DNA of 64,000 nucleotides from Typha latifolia (taxonomy: Eukaryota; Streptophyta; Magnoliopsida; Poales; Typhaceae), in contig CM034109.1 in the NCBI GenBank assembly GCA_019914945.1, positions 10,284,479 to 10,348,478 on the forward strand. Direction: 5' to 3'. The position numbers were made by a program, and so were the translations under genes. A model generated the notes under the pieces. That model was not told where the DNA came from. It searched no databases and worked only from the letters and a program-made list of their open reading frames with translations. Positions 1 through 13,807 of the stretch are shown here, one piece after another. How positions within the stretch are numbered: the stretch's first letter is position 1; each line of letters starts with the position of its first letter.

Positions 1-1579
1 TAAAAATCTTTTCTTTAACACCCTATCTTTTCTCTTATTTGTGTTGCTGTTATTACGGGAATTACACTGTTTAGAGAGCTGTTTTCTATGTTCTACAGTA
101 TGGATTTTTTTATATAATTTACCCCCGAAAGCTTTCAAAATATCATAATTATCACTATTTTTTTTTCAAATATCATAATTATAATCGAAATTATCGTAAT
201 TATTCAAAAATATTATTTCATTAGTTCAATCTAACTAATTCTGATTAAAATATAACTTACATCTAAACAAAACTATTTTGCTATTACGATAAGTTATTAC
301 AATATCATAGTACAATAAAATATATTTTATTTTATAAATATTATTTATAAATATTTTACACTTTAAATACATGTGTTTATTAACTCTAATAATAATCTGT
401 TAATAATATTATATAAACAGTTGATCATAATAACAATTCTAAAAGCATCAGACAATTTTAGTGAGAATTATGATATTTTAAATAACGTATTGATGATTAT
501 TATATGTTGAAAGTTTTCATGTAAAAATCCCTTAATATATAGACATTGAAGTTAAATTAAAATTATAAAAAAGTTTGAAGCACAATAACTAGAAAATGCA
601 CGGTGTGAAGCGAAAGATTCACTATTTAATAAGATGCAGCTCACTCTCAGCTTAGTAGATACTAAGTTACGTTGTTTGATTTATTATGATTTAAATTGTT
701 ACTTCTTTCGTGACGTTTAAATCAACCTTCCTGTTTCGGTGCCGATAATAAATAATGGAATTCTTAATATAAATGCTTGTTAACTGGATCTGGTAAAATT
801 TTCAAATTAATCAGCACTGCGTGGTCTAAAATGGAAAATTTTCTTTAAAAACATATGAATCTAACGACGGTTCGATGAGAATCCTTTTCCTTGTCCTTGT
901 CTCCCTCACCTTTGCAAGAAATAAGAGGAGAGCAAAGCGCCAATGGCGCCAAAAGAGAGGAGACCTCCTGCCTGATTGAAGCTTATCATTCTCGCCAACG
1001 TGAACTTGTGCCTGAAATGATAAGCTTCCAGTGAAACATATGAGAAAAGATATACTAATTTTAACATAAGTTGGGTTCTAATGGCAAGTTGGCAACCATC
1101 TTAAAGAACTACTCAATGGTAGAAGAGCATCAATCAAACTACTAAAGAACGAGAACTTTGAAGAATTGGGAGGAAGTTTGGACCAAAGCATTATTATCAT
1201 CACAAATGTAATAATACCATCACTGCAAAAGGCAGCAGGAACAATCCCATGCCTTTAAGATTTTAAATTAAATACCCACTACTACATAGTTTCTGAACAG
1301 AAGCAAAAAAAAGAGATGACTGGTCTTTTGGAGAAATTGTATGTGACAGTAAGGAGAATTCCCAATCAAAAACATATCTCTGTACAACAAAGGCTGGACG
1401 AATACTGATAAAATTCCGCGGGGATTGGAGTTGTTCTTTCCTGTCTTTCATCCCTCAATGCTGCAACAATGACACTGCAGCAAATAATCCGCAAACGATA
1501 AATCCTTCAGATCAAAGTCCATTGAAGCTTTGGTCTTCTTGGGAGAGATTTTAAGCTGTTTCCTGCCTCATTAGATCGA
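1..1579. other. AT-rich intergenic DNA and kinase 3' region
   Basis: The first 850 bases or so are strongly AT-rich with no sustained reading frame and no recognisable element. The part nearest 1579 is probably the 3' untranslated region of the minus-strand kinase gene, whose stop codon is at 1580-1582. No RNA gene or complete transposon was recognised. Confidence 0.5.
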
Positions 1580-4500
1580 TCAAAATCTAGCAGAAGTTCC
1601 AACATCTATTCTTCCCAAATTGCTTGAACTTGGTTTCTCTTTGATGGACTCAGCCTCCATGCTGTCCATGTGATTTCTTCGGTTTCTCCGGTCCTATTGT
1701 CAGATCAAATCATATCCCATAATAACTTCATTTGAAAGAAATTAATAATTGAAGGAGAAAATAAAGCTTGTACACCAGAGAGCACAAACCTCACGGAATG
1801 GAACTTCTTCCACCTCGAGCATTCGAACAACTTGACCCATCTTAGGCCTCTTGTCAGAGTCAGGATCAACACATCTCAATGCAACTAGAAGGGCACGTTT
1901 AAGAGCCCGTGTAGCTGGTTTGACTTCTAAATTAGGGTCAACCACTTCTTCAGCTCTCCTACTGCCAACCATCATCTTAAGCCATTCCACGAGATGTACC
2001 TGAAATGCACACCGGACATATGATAACTAAACACACAAATGATAATGGTGATTTTAGGCGTACAAGGTTAACATTCATAACCCACACAGGGAGAGAATTT
2101 GCAGCTAGTTGCCTTGGTGAACTTTAACAAGCAGACTCCGACAGTTCACAAGTCTGAAGGGCACAAGAAATGCAAATCAAGGTACTAACATAAATTGTAC
2201 CTTTAATTAGGGAATCCTACCTCATTTGCAGGCCGACCATAATCAACAGGATCTCTGCCTGTCACAGCTTCCAACAGCAGTACCCCAAAGCTGTAGACAT
2301 CGCTCTTCTCATTTAGCAACCCAGTATTGGCATATTCAGGTGCTACATACCTGAAATGATGACAGGAAATTGGTAATCATCTGTGTGATTCGTCTGGAGG
2401 TCATCAAACTTGAGTTATCTGGTAAATAACCAAGCTAAGAGGCCTAAAAGACGAGACTGTAGGCCTACCCGAAAGTTCCCATTACTCTTGTAGTGACATG
2501 GCTTTTGCCTGCACCCAAGAGTTTAGCTAATCCAAAATCAGAAAGTTTGCCGTTAAATTCATCATCTATCAAAATATTGCTTGATTTAATATCTCGGTGA
2601 ACAACTTTCGGCTCGATTGCTTCATGCAAATAAGCAAGTCTGCAGGACATTAGTCACCCAAACAGTAAGTGATCAATAGAAATCTAAAACTTGACATTCA
2701 TGTTCATCAGCTTAAAGTAAGAAAATGCAGATGTGGTCCCTTACGCCTTTGCGATGCCGAGGACAACTTTCATTCGTGAATCCCAACTAAGAATGCCATG
2801 TTGGCGCAAAGCACCGTGAAGCCACTGCTCTAAGTTCCCATTGTTCACATACTCATACACAAGCATCCTAAAATATGATGAATGCATTAGTTGCCAACAT
2901 AGACTAATAAATCTGTATGACAAGCAATATTCCAGCTTAGTTAACAAAAGGACTGACAAATTGATGGATTAAACAAAGGGAAAATAGCAGAAGTAAATTT
3001 GTTGGGGTAAGTGCAATAATTAACTGATTGGAGTATTTCTCAGGAATTCCATGTTCTAAAACTTCAAGATCAATAAACTCAATTGGTCAGAGTTAATAAA
3101 GCTAAGATGGAAAGGAAATAATTTTACCTAAAGTGTATTTTCTAACATAAAAGATAATTGTCTAGCTATGAGGACTGGCTTTTAGATTTTTCAAGAAAGT
3201 ATTCCATGATTGAATAATATTACAGTTTAACCAAGTATGCTGGACGAAAGAATCGAGATAGTGTTTTTTGTTGCAACTTCTATGCCTATAAGGACTCTTT
3301 CAAGTATATACCTAGTTTCTGTGGTGCCGCAACATTCATGTATGAAGATATAGAAGACTTTATATTTAGTCTCCGAAAATGATGTGATGTTTCAACTCCT
3401 CTAACAAAAATCTCTTTATTCATCCATAACAAAAGGCTGGACAAAACAACTTAATGTATCCATGTCTTCAAGGGTAACATGGCGTCGCTGGCTGATACGG
3501 TCTTAAGAAATCCTGGAAACGACTCTCCAGAAATGGAAATAATGTTAGTGTGTATATTGCCTTACCCAGACCCTGCAATGGCGGGACCCCATAGCAATGC
3601 GAACCCCTTTTTTTCTTTTCTTTTTTTTAGTAATATGGTGTTCATTCTTGAAGGGCCCATTCTTCTAACTTAATGGTCCCAATCTATCTTGTTTCCCGCT
3701 ATATAACTTAGTTGTTAATTCTGCGGTCTTACAAGGGACTCTTGCGTAAATAAGATAAGGAGATAGGAATCAAAGAGTCATTTTTTCCGACCATACCACT
3801 TCCTTCATTTCTTTCTTTTTTAAATTTCTGACTCTTCGGTTGGTCAGACAAATTAGTCCAGTTTATCTGTACAAAAGTCATACTACTAAGAATGCCATCT
3901 TGGAGAGAGTTCTGGATTGAAATTTTCAGATAACTTCAATAAATGTTGATCTAATACACTTCAAAATTTGGCTGGTCACGACTGCAGGATATACTAACAA
4001 TGTTAAAATTTCCTTGTTCTTTCCAATATATATATATGTGTGTGTGTGTGTGTGCGCGCGCGCGTGAAGACCAATTTAGAAAGTATCACACTCAAGAGTC
4101 TCTTATATAATATATGTGCGTGTGCGCGCGTCATTGTAAAAGAATTAAGATATTAAGCAGAATATTTGCTGGTCATGAAAGCAGGATAATCAAAGAGGAA
4201 AAGGCTAACTCCTCGAGTTAGCCTAAAGGTGATTACATGCGAGTGAATGAACTCATAGAAGACCAATTTAGAAAGTATCACAGTCAAGAGTATCTTATAT
4301 AATATATGTGTGTGTGTGCACACGCGTATTTATAAAAAAATTAAGATATTTAAGCAGAATATTTGCTGGTCATGAAAGCAGGATGATCAAAGAGGAAAAG
4401 GCTAACTCCAAGAGTGAGGACAGTACAAGCTGGTACAGAACACGGCATAAATGAAAAAGGTAATTACCTATGAGTGAGCGAACTCGTAGAAGACCAATTT

Positions 4501-6716
4501 AGAAAGTATCGCAATCGAGTTTCTAATCTTAACCGAGGCACTAGGATGCAACGGCTTATCATTATCTCTAAGTTAAATTTATGCTGTCAGATATCCCTTG
4601 TGGCTATTGTCGAGATCATGAGGCATCATATGCATATCCAATACAGAAAAAAAAATCTCATTTCACTATTTAAAAAAAAGAGTGAGTTTCATCTAATTAT
4701 GTACTTGTAACATTAAATTGCGTATAAACTACTGAAAGTAGTGGAGAGACAGCAGATACTAGTAATGCGGTGACAGTATTTTGTTAAACTCACAACAAAA
4801 ACTGATCCAAAGGTCAGAATATTTTTGTTCTTCAGGAAGAGTTATAATTAATCTCAATTGGCAGATGGAAGCAGCCGTGAGTGTATCTTATGATTTAGGT
4901 ACTTGCATGGGATTCTACTGAATCTCTTTCTCTACTCCATTTCCCAAATTTCTCCAAAGCTATTAGTAGCTCCCCATCTTCCAATTGTTTAGAAGTCGAT
5001 GACAATAGTATCATCTTTCCTACTATGGACTGGTGATTAAGTAGATCTACATTATCCTGCCAAGTGCCAACCATATCTAACTGTTGTTTGTCCGGGGTAC
5101 ATGTAACATCATAATTAATTCTCCTTCAATAGCTAAAGACCGGTTAATCTCCTTTAGAAGCTTTCCTGTTAAGATATAAAAGATTAAAAAAGATACCTAC
5201 AATAGAAAATTGCTAGATTTTTATTTACTTGACTTTTAGTTAATGGTTTGCACAAATAGTTGGGACTAAAACTTTGTTTGTTTTCCCCAAGCATCTCTGA
5301 CTACATGGTAGGCTGCCTCTCATTTAAATCACCTATCTGTCTTAATTAACCTCCATGAGTGCTTAAAAGCTAATATTTCATGTCTTCCTGAAAATACAAG
5401 TGCTTTTCTGCTGAAGTTTGAATATAGATGGTAACTATAAAAAAGGTGACATTATTGCTAAAGTGGTTCTTTTAGCGGTTTCTCTCTATTTCATTCCTGA
5501 TTTTAAACAGTTGGTGTAGGAGTACTGTTCATGATATATACAAAGATCTCATAATGACCTTGTGTTCATGAAGTTCTCTAGTACCACCATCCACCATAAT
5601 TTTGGGACCATAAATATTCAAGTGCATATACTAACATAGAAGGAGGTGATATTTTTTTAGGCATGATTCTTCAGCCACTTCATGGTAGTTAGGCCTTCAC
5701 ATTTCCATGTAAACAAGGACATAAAATGCTACTGATTATTCTTTTATGATGTCAGCAATCAAAAGAAATTGTAAGTACTAAAGGAAAAACAGATGAACTA
5801 CTCAAGACAAATCTTCACCTATGGATTCCTTCTACACAATATCCCAAAAGCCGCACCAGATTCTTATGTCTAACATGGCCAATTGCTTCCACCTCCACTC
5901 TAAATTCCTTTTCTGCCTGTCCCCTGTGATTCACAGTGAAAAACAAAGAAATGCCTGTATACAATCATTTCCAGAAATTCAGGAACATGGTTCCTAAATA
6001 GCCAAGGACAGATCCTATTTGACAGATATCAGCTTAGAAGATACTTACAGATTGTTAAGCAGTTTTTTGACAGCAACATCGGTTCCATTTATGAGACGCC
6101 CCCGGTAAACAATTCCGTATCCACCCTCTCCAATGACATTCTCCTTTGAGAAACGATTAGTAGCATGCTCCAAATCTCTGAGAGTAAACCAATGACCCCA
6201 TCCTAGATGTGAAAATTCTGGAAGACCAACTAAAGGTGATGCTGATATAATCCCATATTGAGGATATGGTTTCCCTTTGGGTCCTGAACTGCCCTCGTCC
6301 CCAGAATGCGAACTGCCAGCCCTGTCAATTTGGTAAATTGAGCTACACTGGCTTATGTTATCCGCATCACTTGATTTGCTTCTGACCAAGTGTGCCAACA
6401 TCTTTTCTGAATCTCTCTCACTATTCATGTCATGCAAGGGGAGGATAGGACCTTCATGCTGACGGAAATTCTGTGCGAGACTATGGCCACCTACTCTGTC
6501 TACCGCAATTTCCTTGGAGACATCTGGGATTTGCGAGACTGGGAACTTCTCAAAGGTCCTTCTTGTTTTCCTTCGAAAGGTGGCCCACATACACAGGAAA
6601 CATAGAAACAACAAAATTAATACGCATACACTGATGCCAATCACAACCCACAGTCTCAAGCCAAATGGTGGTGTCCTTGTCGATAATTCTGCATTCAGAG
6701 ATTCCTCAGATGGCAT
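1580..6716 (-). CDS. Receptor-like serine/threonine protein kinase (At2g42960/At5g18500-like)
   Basis: Seven coding exons, joined in frame by GT-AG junctions: 6716-6049, 5923-5819, 2867-2745, 2639-2469, 2350-2221, 1999-1790 and 1693-1580. They give a 506-residue protein. A short N-terminus is followed by a membrane segment at about residues 22-46, a Ser-rich juxtamembrane stretch and a kinase domain. Visible kinase elements are the Gly loop GEGGYG (196-201), Lys217 in VAVKK, HRD (313-315), DFG (333-335) and APE (359-361), so the kinase looks active. There is no large ectodomain, which fits the plant RLCK/RLK group around At2g42960 and At5g18500; membrane location is inferred. Intron 3 is about 2.95 kb and carries imperfect repeats. 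The start at 6716 lies ten bases downstream of a good 3' splice site. The substrate is unknown. Confidence 0.9.
4030..4065. repeat. TA/TG/CG dinucleotide microsatellite in kinase intron 3
   Basis: A run that changes from TA to TG to CG dinucleotides, lying just before the longer imperfect repeats in the same intron. Similar short TG/CG runs recur near 4117-4130 and 4305-4325 inside those repeats. Confidence 0.8.
4066..4520. repeat. Imperfect tandem repeat, about 190-230 bp period, in kinase intron 3
   Basis: The phrase GAAGACCAATTTAGAAAGTA recurs near 4067, 4259 and 4490. Between copies the same order is kept: a TG/CG microsatellite, a block with GCAGAATATTTGCTGGTCAT, then a block with AGAGGAAAAGGCTAACTCC. 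Spacings are about 190 and 230 bases, so there are two full units and a partial one. A diverged relative of the GCTGGTCA block at about 3970 may be the remnant of a further unit. Confidence 0.8.
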
Positions 6717-7385
6717 CCTTTTGTTCCTGGGTTCAGAAAGAGAGTCACATTAGTGGCTCAACTGTAATATATGAGCTACATTCTACCATGCAGCAATCTG
6801 GTAAGAACAATAAAATATATGAGCACATACCAATCTTACAGGTTCCACTGAAGGACTCAAAAACCAAAATACACGCTTTCAACAAAAGTAACATAGCAAA
6901 GAGGAGATTGACAAATAACATACTATTTCTTCTTCAAAAATAATAGTTTCTAGCATAACATAAGAGACAGAAGGTTCTCGTAATGTCTTTAATGTGCATG
7001 GCAAGCGCTAATGGCCAAACATTTCACAAAATGCACATTCTGAGAACACCACTAGTAGCACAGCAAATTAATCCATAAAGATTCAAAGGTGATGGAACCA
7101 ATCAAAACACCAGAATTAAAGAGAGAACGAACAAAAGACACGGATCCATGTTCATCTATTCCCCGTTCCCTTCAAGCGACGCATTTGTGGAAAACATATC
7201 ATACCCACTACAAAATGCAGCTCCCGATTGGAAATTTTAGAGGAAAAAAGAGTCGGGAATGTGAAAGACCTTACCTTTTTTGAGGTATTCGATCTATTTG
7301 ATTTTGCTTTCACCCTCGGAAGGAAGGAACCTGACCTAGCGAATGGCTTTCCTCCAGCAAATTCTTTTAAGCCATCGAAACCCAA
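6717..7385 (-). promoter_or_regulatory. Spliced 5' leader of the kinase gene with a possible overlapping uORF
   Basis: Upstream of the kinase start there is a 3' splice site (…CCCAG then exon from 6726) and, further upstream, a strong donor AAAAAAG/GTAAGG with the exon ending at 7275. An upstream ATG at 7385 opens a frame of 37 codons to that donor. After splicing it continues for six codons and stops at a TGA just past the main ATG, so the uORF would overlap the main start. Translation of this uORF is an inference and depends on transcription starting upstream of 7385. Confidence 0.5.
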
Positions 7386-7737
7386 ATAGATCTATTCCTA
7401 AACTATAAAGAGACCCATCCAACAAAATGTAGTAAGAGTACTCTCCCAGGCTCCCAGCCGAGATAGACTAAAATGTGGGTCAAATAGCTTAAATAGAGAA
7501 CAAAAAAAACAAAAAAAAGAACGCGCAGACGAACTAGTTCACACCCGATAAAAGAGAGGAGAAAGAGGAGAAATCACTGTCATCAACCTCTGGGAGATTA
7601 GAGGGCAAGAAAGGAATGGTTTGGTGAAATGGTTGGTGGGTATATTTTTCTTCCCCCCTTTTTGCGTTGGTGAGAGGGGAGAAGGACCATGAAAGCCAGG
7701 AAAAAGGAGAAGCTTTGTTTGCAATGGAGGAAAGCCT

Positions 7738-7740
<3 letters not shown>

Positions 7741-7776
<36 letters not shown>
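7741..7776. repeat. (GA)n microsatellite
   Basis: Uninterrupted AG/GA dinucleotides. On the minus strand this is a CT run upstream of the kinase leader, a common feature of plant 5' leaders and promoters. Confidence 0.95.
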
Positions 7777-7780
<4 letters not shown>

Positions 7781-8851
7781 GGGGGAAAGAGAAAGGGAAC
7801 AGTAAAGGGAAAGCAAAGAGAAGGAGCAGGATTTGCATTAAAGTTGGGGTAGTAAATAGAGGATAAAATATAAAAAATGGGGAAAATGAGGGGGGGGGGA
7901 ATAGTAAATGTGGGGGACGATGAAGTGGAAGGATGAGGTCAACTGAGCGGACAGGAGGGCTGTCCCTGTGTATACAAAATGTATGAATATATTACATCAG
8001 GGTTCTTTTCAGTCCTTCGTTGGCTGACAAAAGTGCACGACGATCTCCATGTGCCATTGGTTGCAGTGCGTTCCTGCAATCCGTTCTGCATCCAATCTGA
8101 TATTTACACAGAGAATCCAAATCTAGCTTGCTGTTGTTGGCTGGCTGGCACAAGCTCATTTATGCAACTTCACCCCTTTTCTTCTGTCTTAAAACTTAAA
8201 AGGAGGTGTCCATTTTCCTCACTTTTGCGAATTGACCATCCTGCCCTTGTAACGGCTATTTCGGCAGCTTTTTTTTAGAGGGGCTATCGGAATACCAGAG
8301 ATTTGCCTTAATTTTTTTTTCCTCCATATTTTCTCACCTTTTGCAAATCGTCTGGAAATGTTATCTATTTACCAGATTTAATCTATTTGCATGTCCTAGT
8401 TTTCTTATAAAAGAGTACGATTACATTCTTCCAATCGTTCCAATTGAATAGTGTGATGAAAATGATAAAAATGTACTCGGTAACCATCGCTCTCCGTCCA
8501 GTGCTTCGTATCTACATTCTTATTCTTTGTTCGTCTCATTATATTATATAAATCGTAAAGCCTACTCTGTCTTAGAATCTGGATTTTGAACAACCGATTG
8601 TTAAATTGGGTATGGTGGGTTGTTAGTTGTTACTGGCTCACAAGTTAAGGGATTGTCAAATTGCGAGTTTACTAATCCCATTCAGATGGTTAGGTAGATT
8701 AGCAGGATAACTTTAGATTAATTTATGCCATTAATCTGCAAAATGAAGTGTGGTACTGGTACCAGGTTATGCCTTTTGCTAATGTCATCATTACAACCAA
8801 GTTGGTATTAACTATTCTTCCTAACTTTGGAGCTAAGCTCTCATGACTCGT

Positions 8852-8889
8852 GACACAGACACAGACACAGACACAGACACAGACACAGT
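8852..8889. repeat. (ACAGAC)n hexanucleotide microsatellite
   Basis: About six copies of the ACAGAC hexamer, in the interval upstream of the CorA-like gene. Confidence 0.9.
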
Positions 8890-9334
8890 CCACTACAGTC
8901 AAATGACGGATCGGATCCTTCAACGAACCGGAAACGGATCCGTATCCGCAACTAGGCGAAAGAGCTGGAATGCCGTAGAACCTGGAAAGACATCTGTCCA
9001 CCGTTCGGAAAATCCACTGGGCCGTCGGCCAGCCACGTACCTCAAGATGAGGGCGTCGGTGGTGGTCCACTTGGCTCCATGATCACCGGTGAGTCATCCG
9101 TCCACAGCGCCGCCGCTCTCCGACTCCCACCCCTCCTCTTTATATTCCATCTCAAGTTCTTTCCTCTCTTAATATATTCTTCGCTGTTTCTTTAATCTCG
9201 CGGGTGCTGCGCATTAATTTGAAGTACGTTTCCTCTTCTCTCTTTCTTGTTCTCTTTCATCATATAGTGGGAAAATGATAGCAAAAGTTGCGGTTTTTAA
9301 ACATAGTTCTTGTCTGATATAGTGAATTAAAGAT

Positions 9335-12162
9335 ATGGATGGGCAACCTCCACCTTGCAGAGGTAGTAAGAATAAGAAGCAAGGAATAAATAATTCGCAT
9401 GCCAACAAAGATGGTGCACCTGTGAATGACCTATGGACTGATGGCCTCATCTGTGCATTCGAATTTATTCGAGGCCACAACTGGACAAGTCCAAATTTGT
9501 CTAGGGCCCAGACCTCGCTGAATCCAAAGAAGCAAGCCGCAAAATGTGGATTGGATAGCATGTCTGGAGAAAATTTGGGTGAAAGCATCTCATTGGATTC
9601 CTCATCCCTCATTAATGTAAGCAAGTTGATGCAAGCTGGGATTGGATGTACTGAAGAAGTTTCGCAATCTGATGATCGTAAAGCAATGCCAAAGTATGTC
9701 AGGGGACCTTCAGATAGCTATTGGGTGCCCATTGGATGGACTAGGATTTCAGAACTGGTACAAAGAGTGCAAACCGATGCAAGCTGGGAGTTGGAGCAAA
9801 TTGATCTTATTGAGGATGAGGAAGATTTTACTGTTGCCAATGTCGCCGCACAGTATTGGGAATACGGCGCGGCCGGCAGGACCTACGTGGTGGTGTCATG
9901 TAACTGCAGGTCATCCATTCATTGATTCATGGTTGAGTAATGCTCATTGGTTGCATCCTGCTATTAGTATTGCTTTGAAAGATGAGAGTCGCCTTAAGTG
10001 AAAGAATGAAGCATCTTTTATATGAGGTGAGCTGCTCCATTTCTTTGCGTGGAATATTTGTATAATGTCAACTGTCAAGCTGTAGTTCTCTGCTGCAATG
10101 CTATCAGTGCTTTCTTGAATTGAATATTGGCTTTTAAGGATAGCTTTTAAAGTTTTATAAGCACATTGTATCAATTTGCCAATATTTTATAAGCACAATC
10201 TGAGAAATGTTTATTCCTGACTTTGATAACCAACTTGGAAGTAAAATAATGTTATGGGGACCTGATCGAGCATTTTGTTTATTGTTATTTTGAATTTAGA
10301 TGTTGAAACCAAGTGTTTGCTGTTAGACACTAGCGTATTTTTTTTAGTAGATTGCAGACTAAAGGCAATTTATATACTATATTATGTATGATGTTAGCTA
10401 TTCAGGTGCCAGTCAGGGTTGCAGGTGGCTTATTATTTGAGCTCTTGGGTCAATCTGCTGGTGACCCATCGAATGATGAAGATGACATACCTATCGTTCT
10501 TCGGTCGTGGCAAGCTCAGAACTTTCTGATTACCACGTTGCACATCAAAGGCCCTGCATCAAATATTAATGTGCTGGGAATAACTGAAGTTCAGGTACTT
10601 AAGCGAGAACATGCAAAATTTTACATGTCTGTTCTGTTTAGCACTGAACATAATGATTTAGTTGCACTCAGGAGCTGCTTCTTGCTGCTGGAATTCAGCT
10701 CCTAAAAGTATACATGAAGTTATAGCACAACTAGCTTGCCGACTAGCTCGGTGGGATGATAGGTACTGTCAATAATTTTTTCTTGTGATAGTCACTTATA
10801 AGCTAATGTTTTTGGCTTCTGTCAATAGAAAAGGAGATGTGTTAATGTATCTAAAGTATGTTGGTACGTGATTTAGTTGGCCTGATGAGCATTATAATCT
10901 TCATTCTGTATGTTACTTTTCAGTGACCATGGCTGGCTTTTACCTCTAGTTTAGCAACAAATCTTTTGTTTTTACCAGGTTATTGTAAACCAATTTTTAC
11001 TTATACGAACAGAGAGCCTCATCTGCTTCGCCGTACCTCTGAACAAGTCATATGGTTTTCTTAATTATACCTGCATTATTTTAGGGAGTTTGATTTTATT
11101 TCAAGTTCCTCTGTATTTTGCTGCAGATTGTTCCGTAAGTATGTACTTGGAGGAGCAGATGAAATAGAGTAAAAGTTTGTAAATAGGTAATTTGTCTGAT
11201 TCGTATACCTCTTGACTTATGTAAGGAGCCCTAGTAGCACCATCATGTAAGGATATTGTTTCCACTTTCCAGGAGAAATCATGAAGACTTGAATCTACTC
11301 TGTATAATCTTTAACCAAGAAATTAGGAGACTGGCCACTCAGGTTAGCAATTGTCAGAAATATGTCCTTTAAGTTTGGACATCTGATATTGAACTTTGTC
11401 TTATTAATACTGTAAAAGAGTTAATGCAGTTCTTCTCTTTGATAGGTTATTAGAGTTAAATGGTCACTTCATGCAAGAGAGGAGATCATCTTTGAACTCC
11501 TCCAGCATTTGAGAGGCAATGCCACCAAAGCTCTGCTTGAAGGAATCAATAAAAGCACAAGGGAAATGCTCGAGAAGCAGGAAGCTGTTCGTGGACGCTT
11601 GTTTACAATTCAGGATGTTATGCAGAGTACAGTTCGTGCACGGTTGCAGGTTGTATCTTACAAACAAGCAAATGCCTTTATTTGCAATTTCATTTGTAAT
11701 ATATCTTGACGCGTTGGTTATGTAAAACCTTCTTCTTTAAAGAAGATATAACATCTTAATCTTGTTCATGTGTTTCAGGATAGAAGTCTCCGCGTGACGT
11801 ATAATTTGACCATTTCCGGTGGTTGTGGCTTGGCTCTGTCCATAATCACAGGACTCTTCGGCATAAACGTCGACGGGATACCGGGGGCTGAGCGTTCTCC
11901 ATATGCATTTTATTTGTTTTCCGGTCTTCTGTTTTTCATAGGAATTGCCTTGATCGCCGTTGGAAGTATATACTTCGGATTGGAAGATCCTATCACCAAA
12001 GAGCAAATTCAGATGAGAAAGCTGGAACTTCAGCAGTTGGTATCCATGTTCCAGCATGAAGCAGAGATCCATGCCAAGGTCAGAGAAGGCATTTCGCGGC
12101 ATAATTTGCCTCCCAGAGCTGCAGATGTGCTCTCTGAGAAGAGCTATCTTCTCATTTCTTGA
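9335..12162 (+). pseudogene. CorA-like magnesium/divalent-cation transporter gene with several coding lesions
   Basis: Seven exons follow a plant CorA-like protein (At2g42950-type): 9335-10026, 10406-10594, 10672-10762, 11127-11186, 11273-11342, 11446-11649 and 11779-12162. The C-terminal exon has two hydrophobic segments around a GIN signature (TGLFGINVDG), where classical CorA has GMN; this places it in the CorA/ZntB superfamily. The order of conserved blocks is complete, but the frame is broken: a +1 shift near 9860-9870, a second shift at about 9998 (in-frame TGA at 9999-10001), a one-base loss in exon 3 near 10693, and a TAA at 11170-11172 where the family has Leu. Splice sites all look intact. 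It could be a recent pseudogene or a sound gene with sequencing errors; clustered single-base indels make the second possible. Start chosen at the first ATG of the long frame. Confidence 0.72.
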
Positions 12163-12452
12163 TCTAGTCTTAACATCGTTGTACTCCATTTGATGAAAGT
12201 CGTTGAAAGAAATAACTAGGCTGGTTTTGGAGCTTCTCTAATATTGTCTTTCTAATTGCACAGCTCCCAGTATAAGCAGTAGAACAGCATACGAGGCTAA
12301 TTGCAAAATGCTAGAGATATAGAAATCAAAGTACACTGTTGAATACAATTGTTGTACAACATTTCACCAATTCCAGACCATCTCAATCAAGAGAGACAAA
12401 CATATACAAATCATGAACACCTCTCTCTGGATTCAAAGACTATATATAGGTC
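12163..12452. other. Convergent 3' ends of CorA-like and Lhcb1 genes
   Basis: Short spacer between two convergent stop codons (12162 on plus, 12453 on minus). It should hold both 3' untranslated regions. No separate gene is seen. Confidence 0.5.
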
Positions 12453-13425
<973 letters not shown>

Positions 13426-13779
13426 TTGCTGGATTCATGGACTGTACGAGTCAGCTGTGAGTTGGCACTCTGTTAGCCTCTAGTTTGCTGGTTTTTGGAT
13501 CCTGGCGTTTTGCTATCATACACATCCGTACTGCTCTAACTACTATGGGTTCGTCCAATCAGGTAACGCCGCGCGTCTCTTGGATGGATCAGATAGACCC
13601 TTAATTGGACCGGCCCAACCTTTAGGCCCATATATACACACACACTGTGGAAAAGGACTATTCAGTAATTCCACCTCAAACAAATCAAATCAGTGTAACA
13701 TCTTAAAATAACTTTTCTCCACCTCCATTTCTCCGAGAGTAAACGTGAAAAGAGAGCACTACCCCAGTTACCCTCAAAT

Positions 13780-13807
13780 GTATATATATATATATATATA
13801 TATATAT
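13780..13807. repeat. (TA)n microsatellite
   Basis: Uninterrupted TA dinucleotides between the Lhcb1 promoter and the AT-rich repeat region. Confidence 0.95.

Larger units (their letters stand above)
7386..9334. other. Shared upstream region between head-to-head kinase and CorA-like genes
   Basis: Non-coding stretch between the two divergent genes. It holds a (GA)n run at 7741-7776, probably near or in the 5' leader of the kinase, and an ACAGAC hexamer run at 8852-8889. Reading frames here are low-complexity translations of these repeats. No distinct core promoter could be assigned to either gene. Confidence 0.45.

Noticed and set aside
3479..4710. Short plus-strand frames in kinase intron 3
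   Set aside because: They lie in repeats or AT-rich intron sequence and have no recognisable domain.
9214..9624. Minus-strand frame of 136 codons opposite CorA-like exon 1
   Set aside because: The plus strand carries the recognisable conserved protein and the splice sites; the antisense frame has no features.
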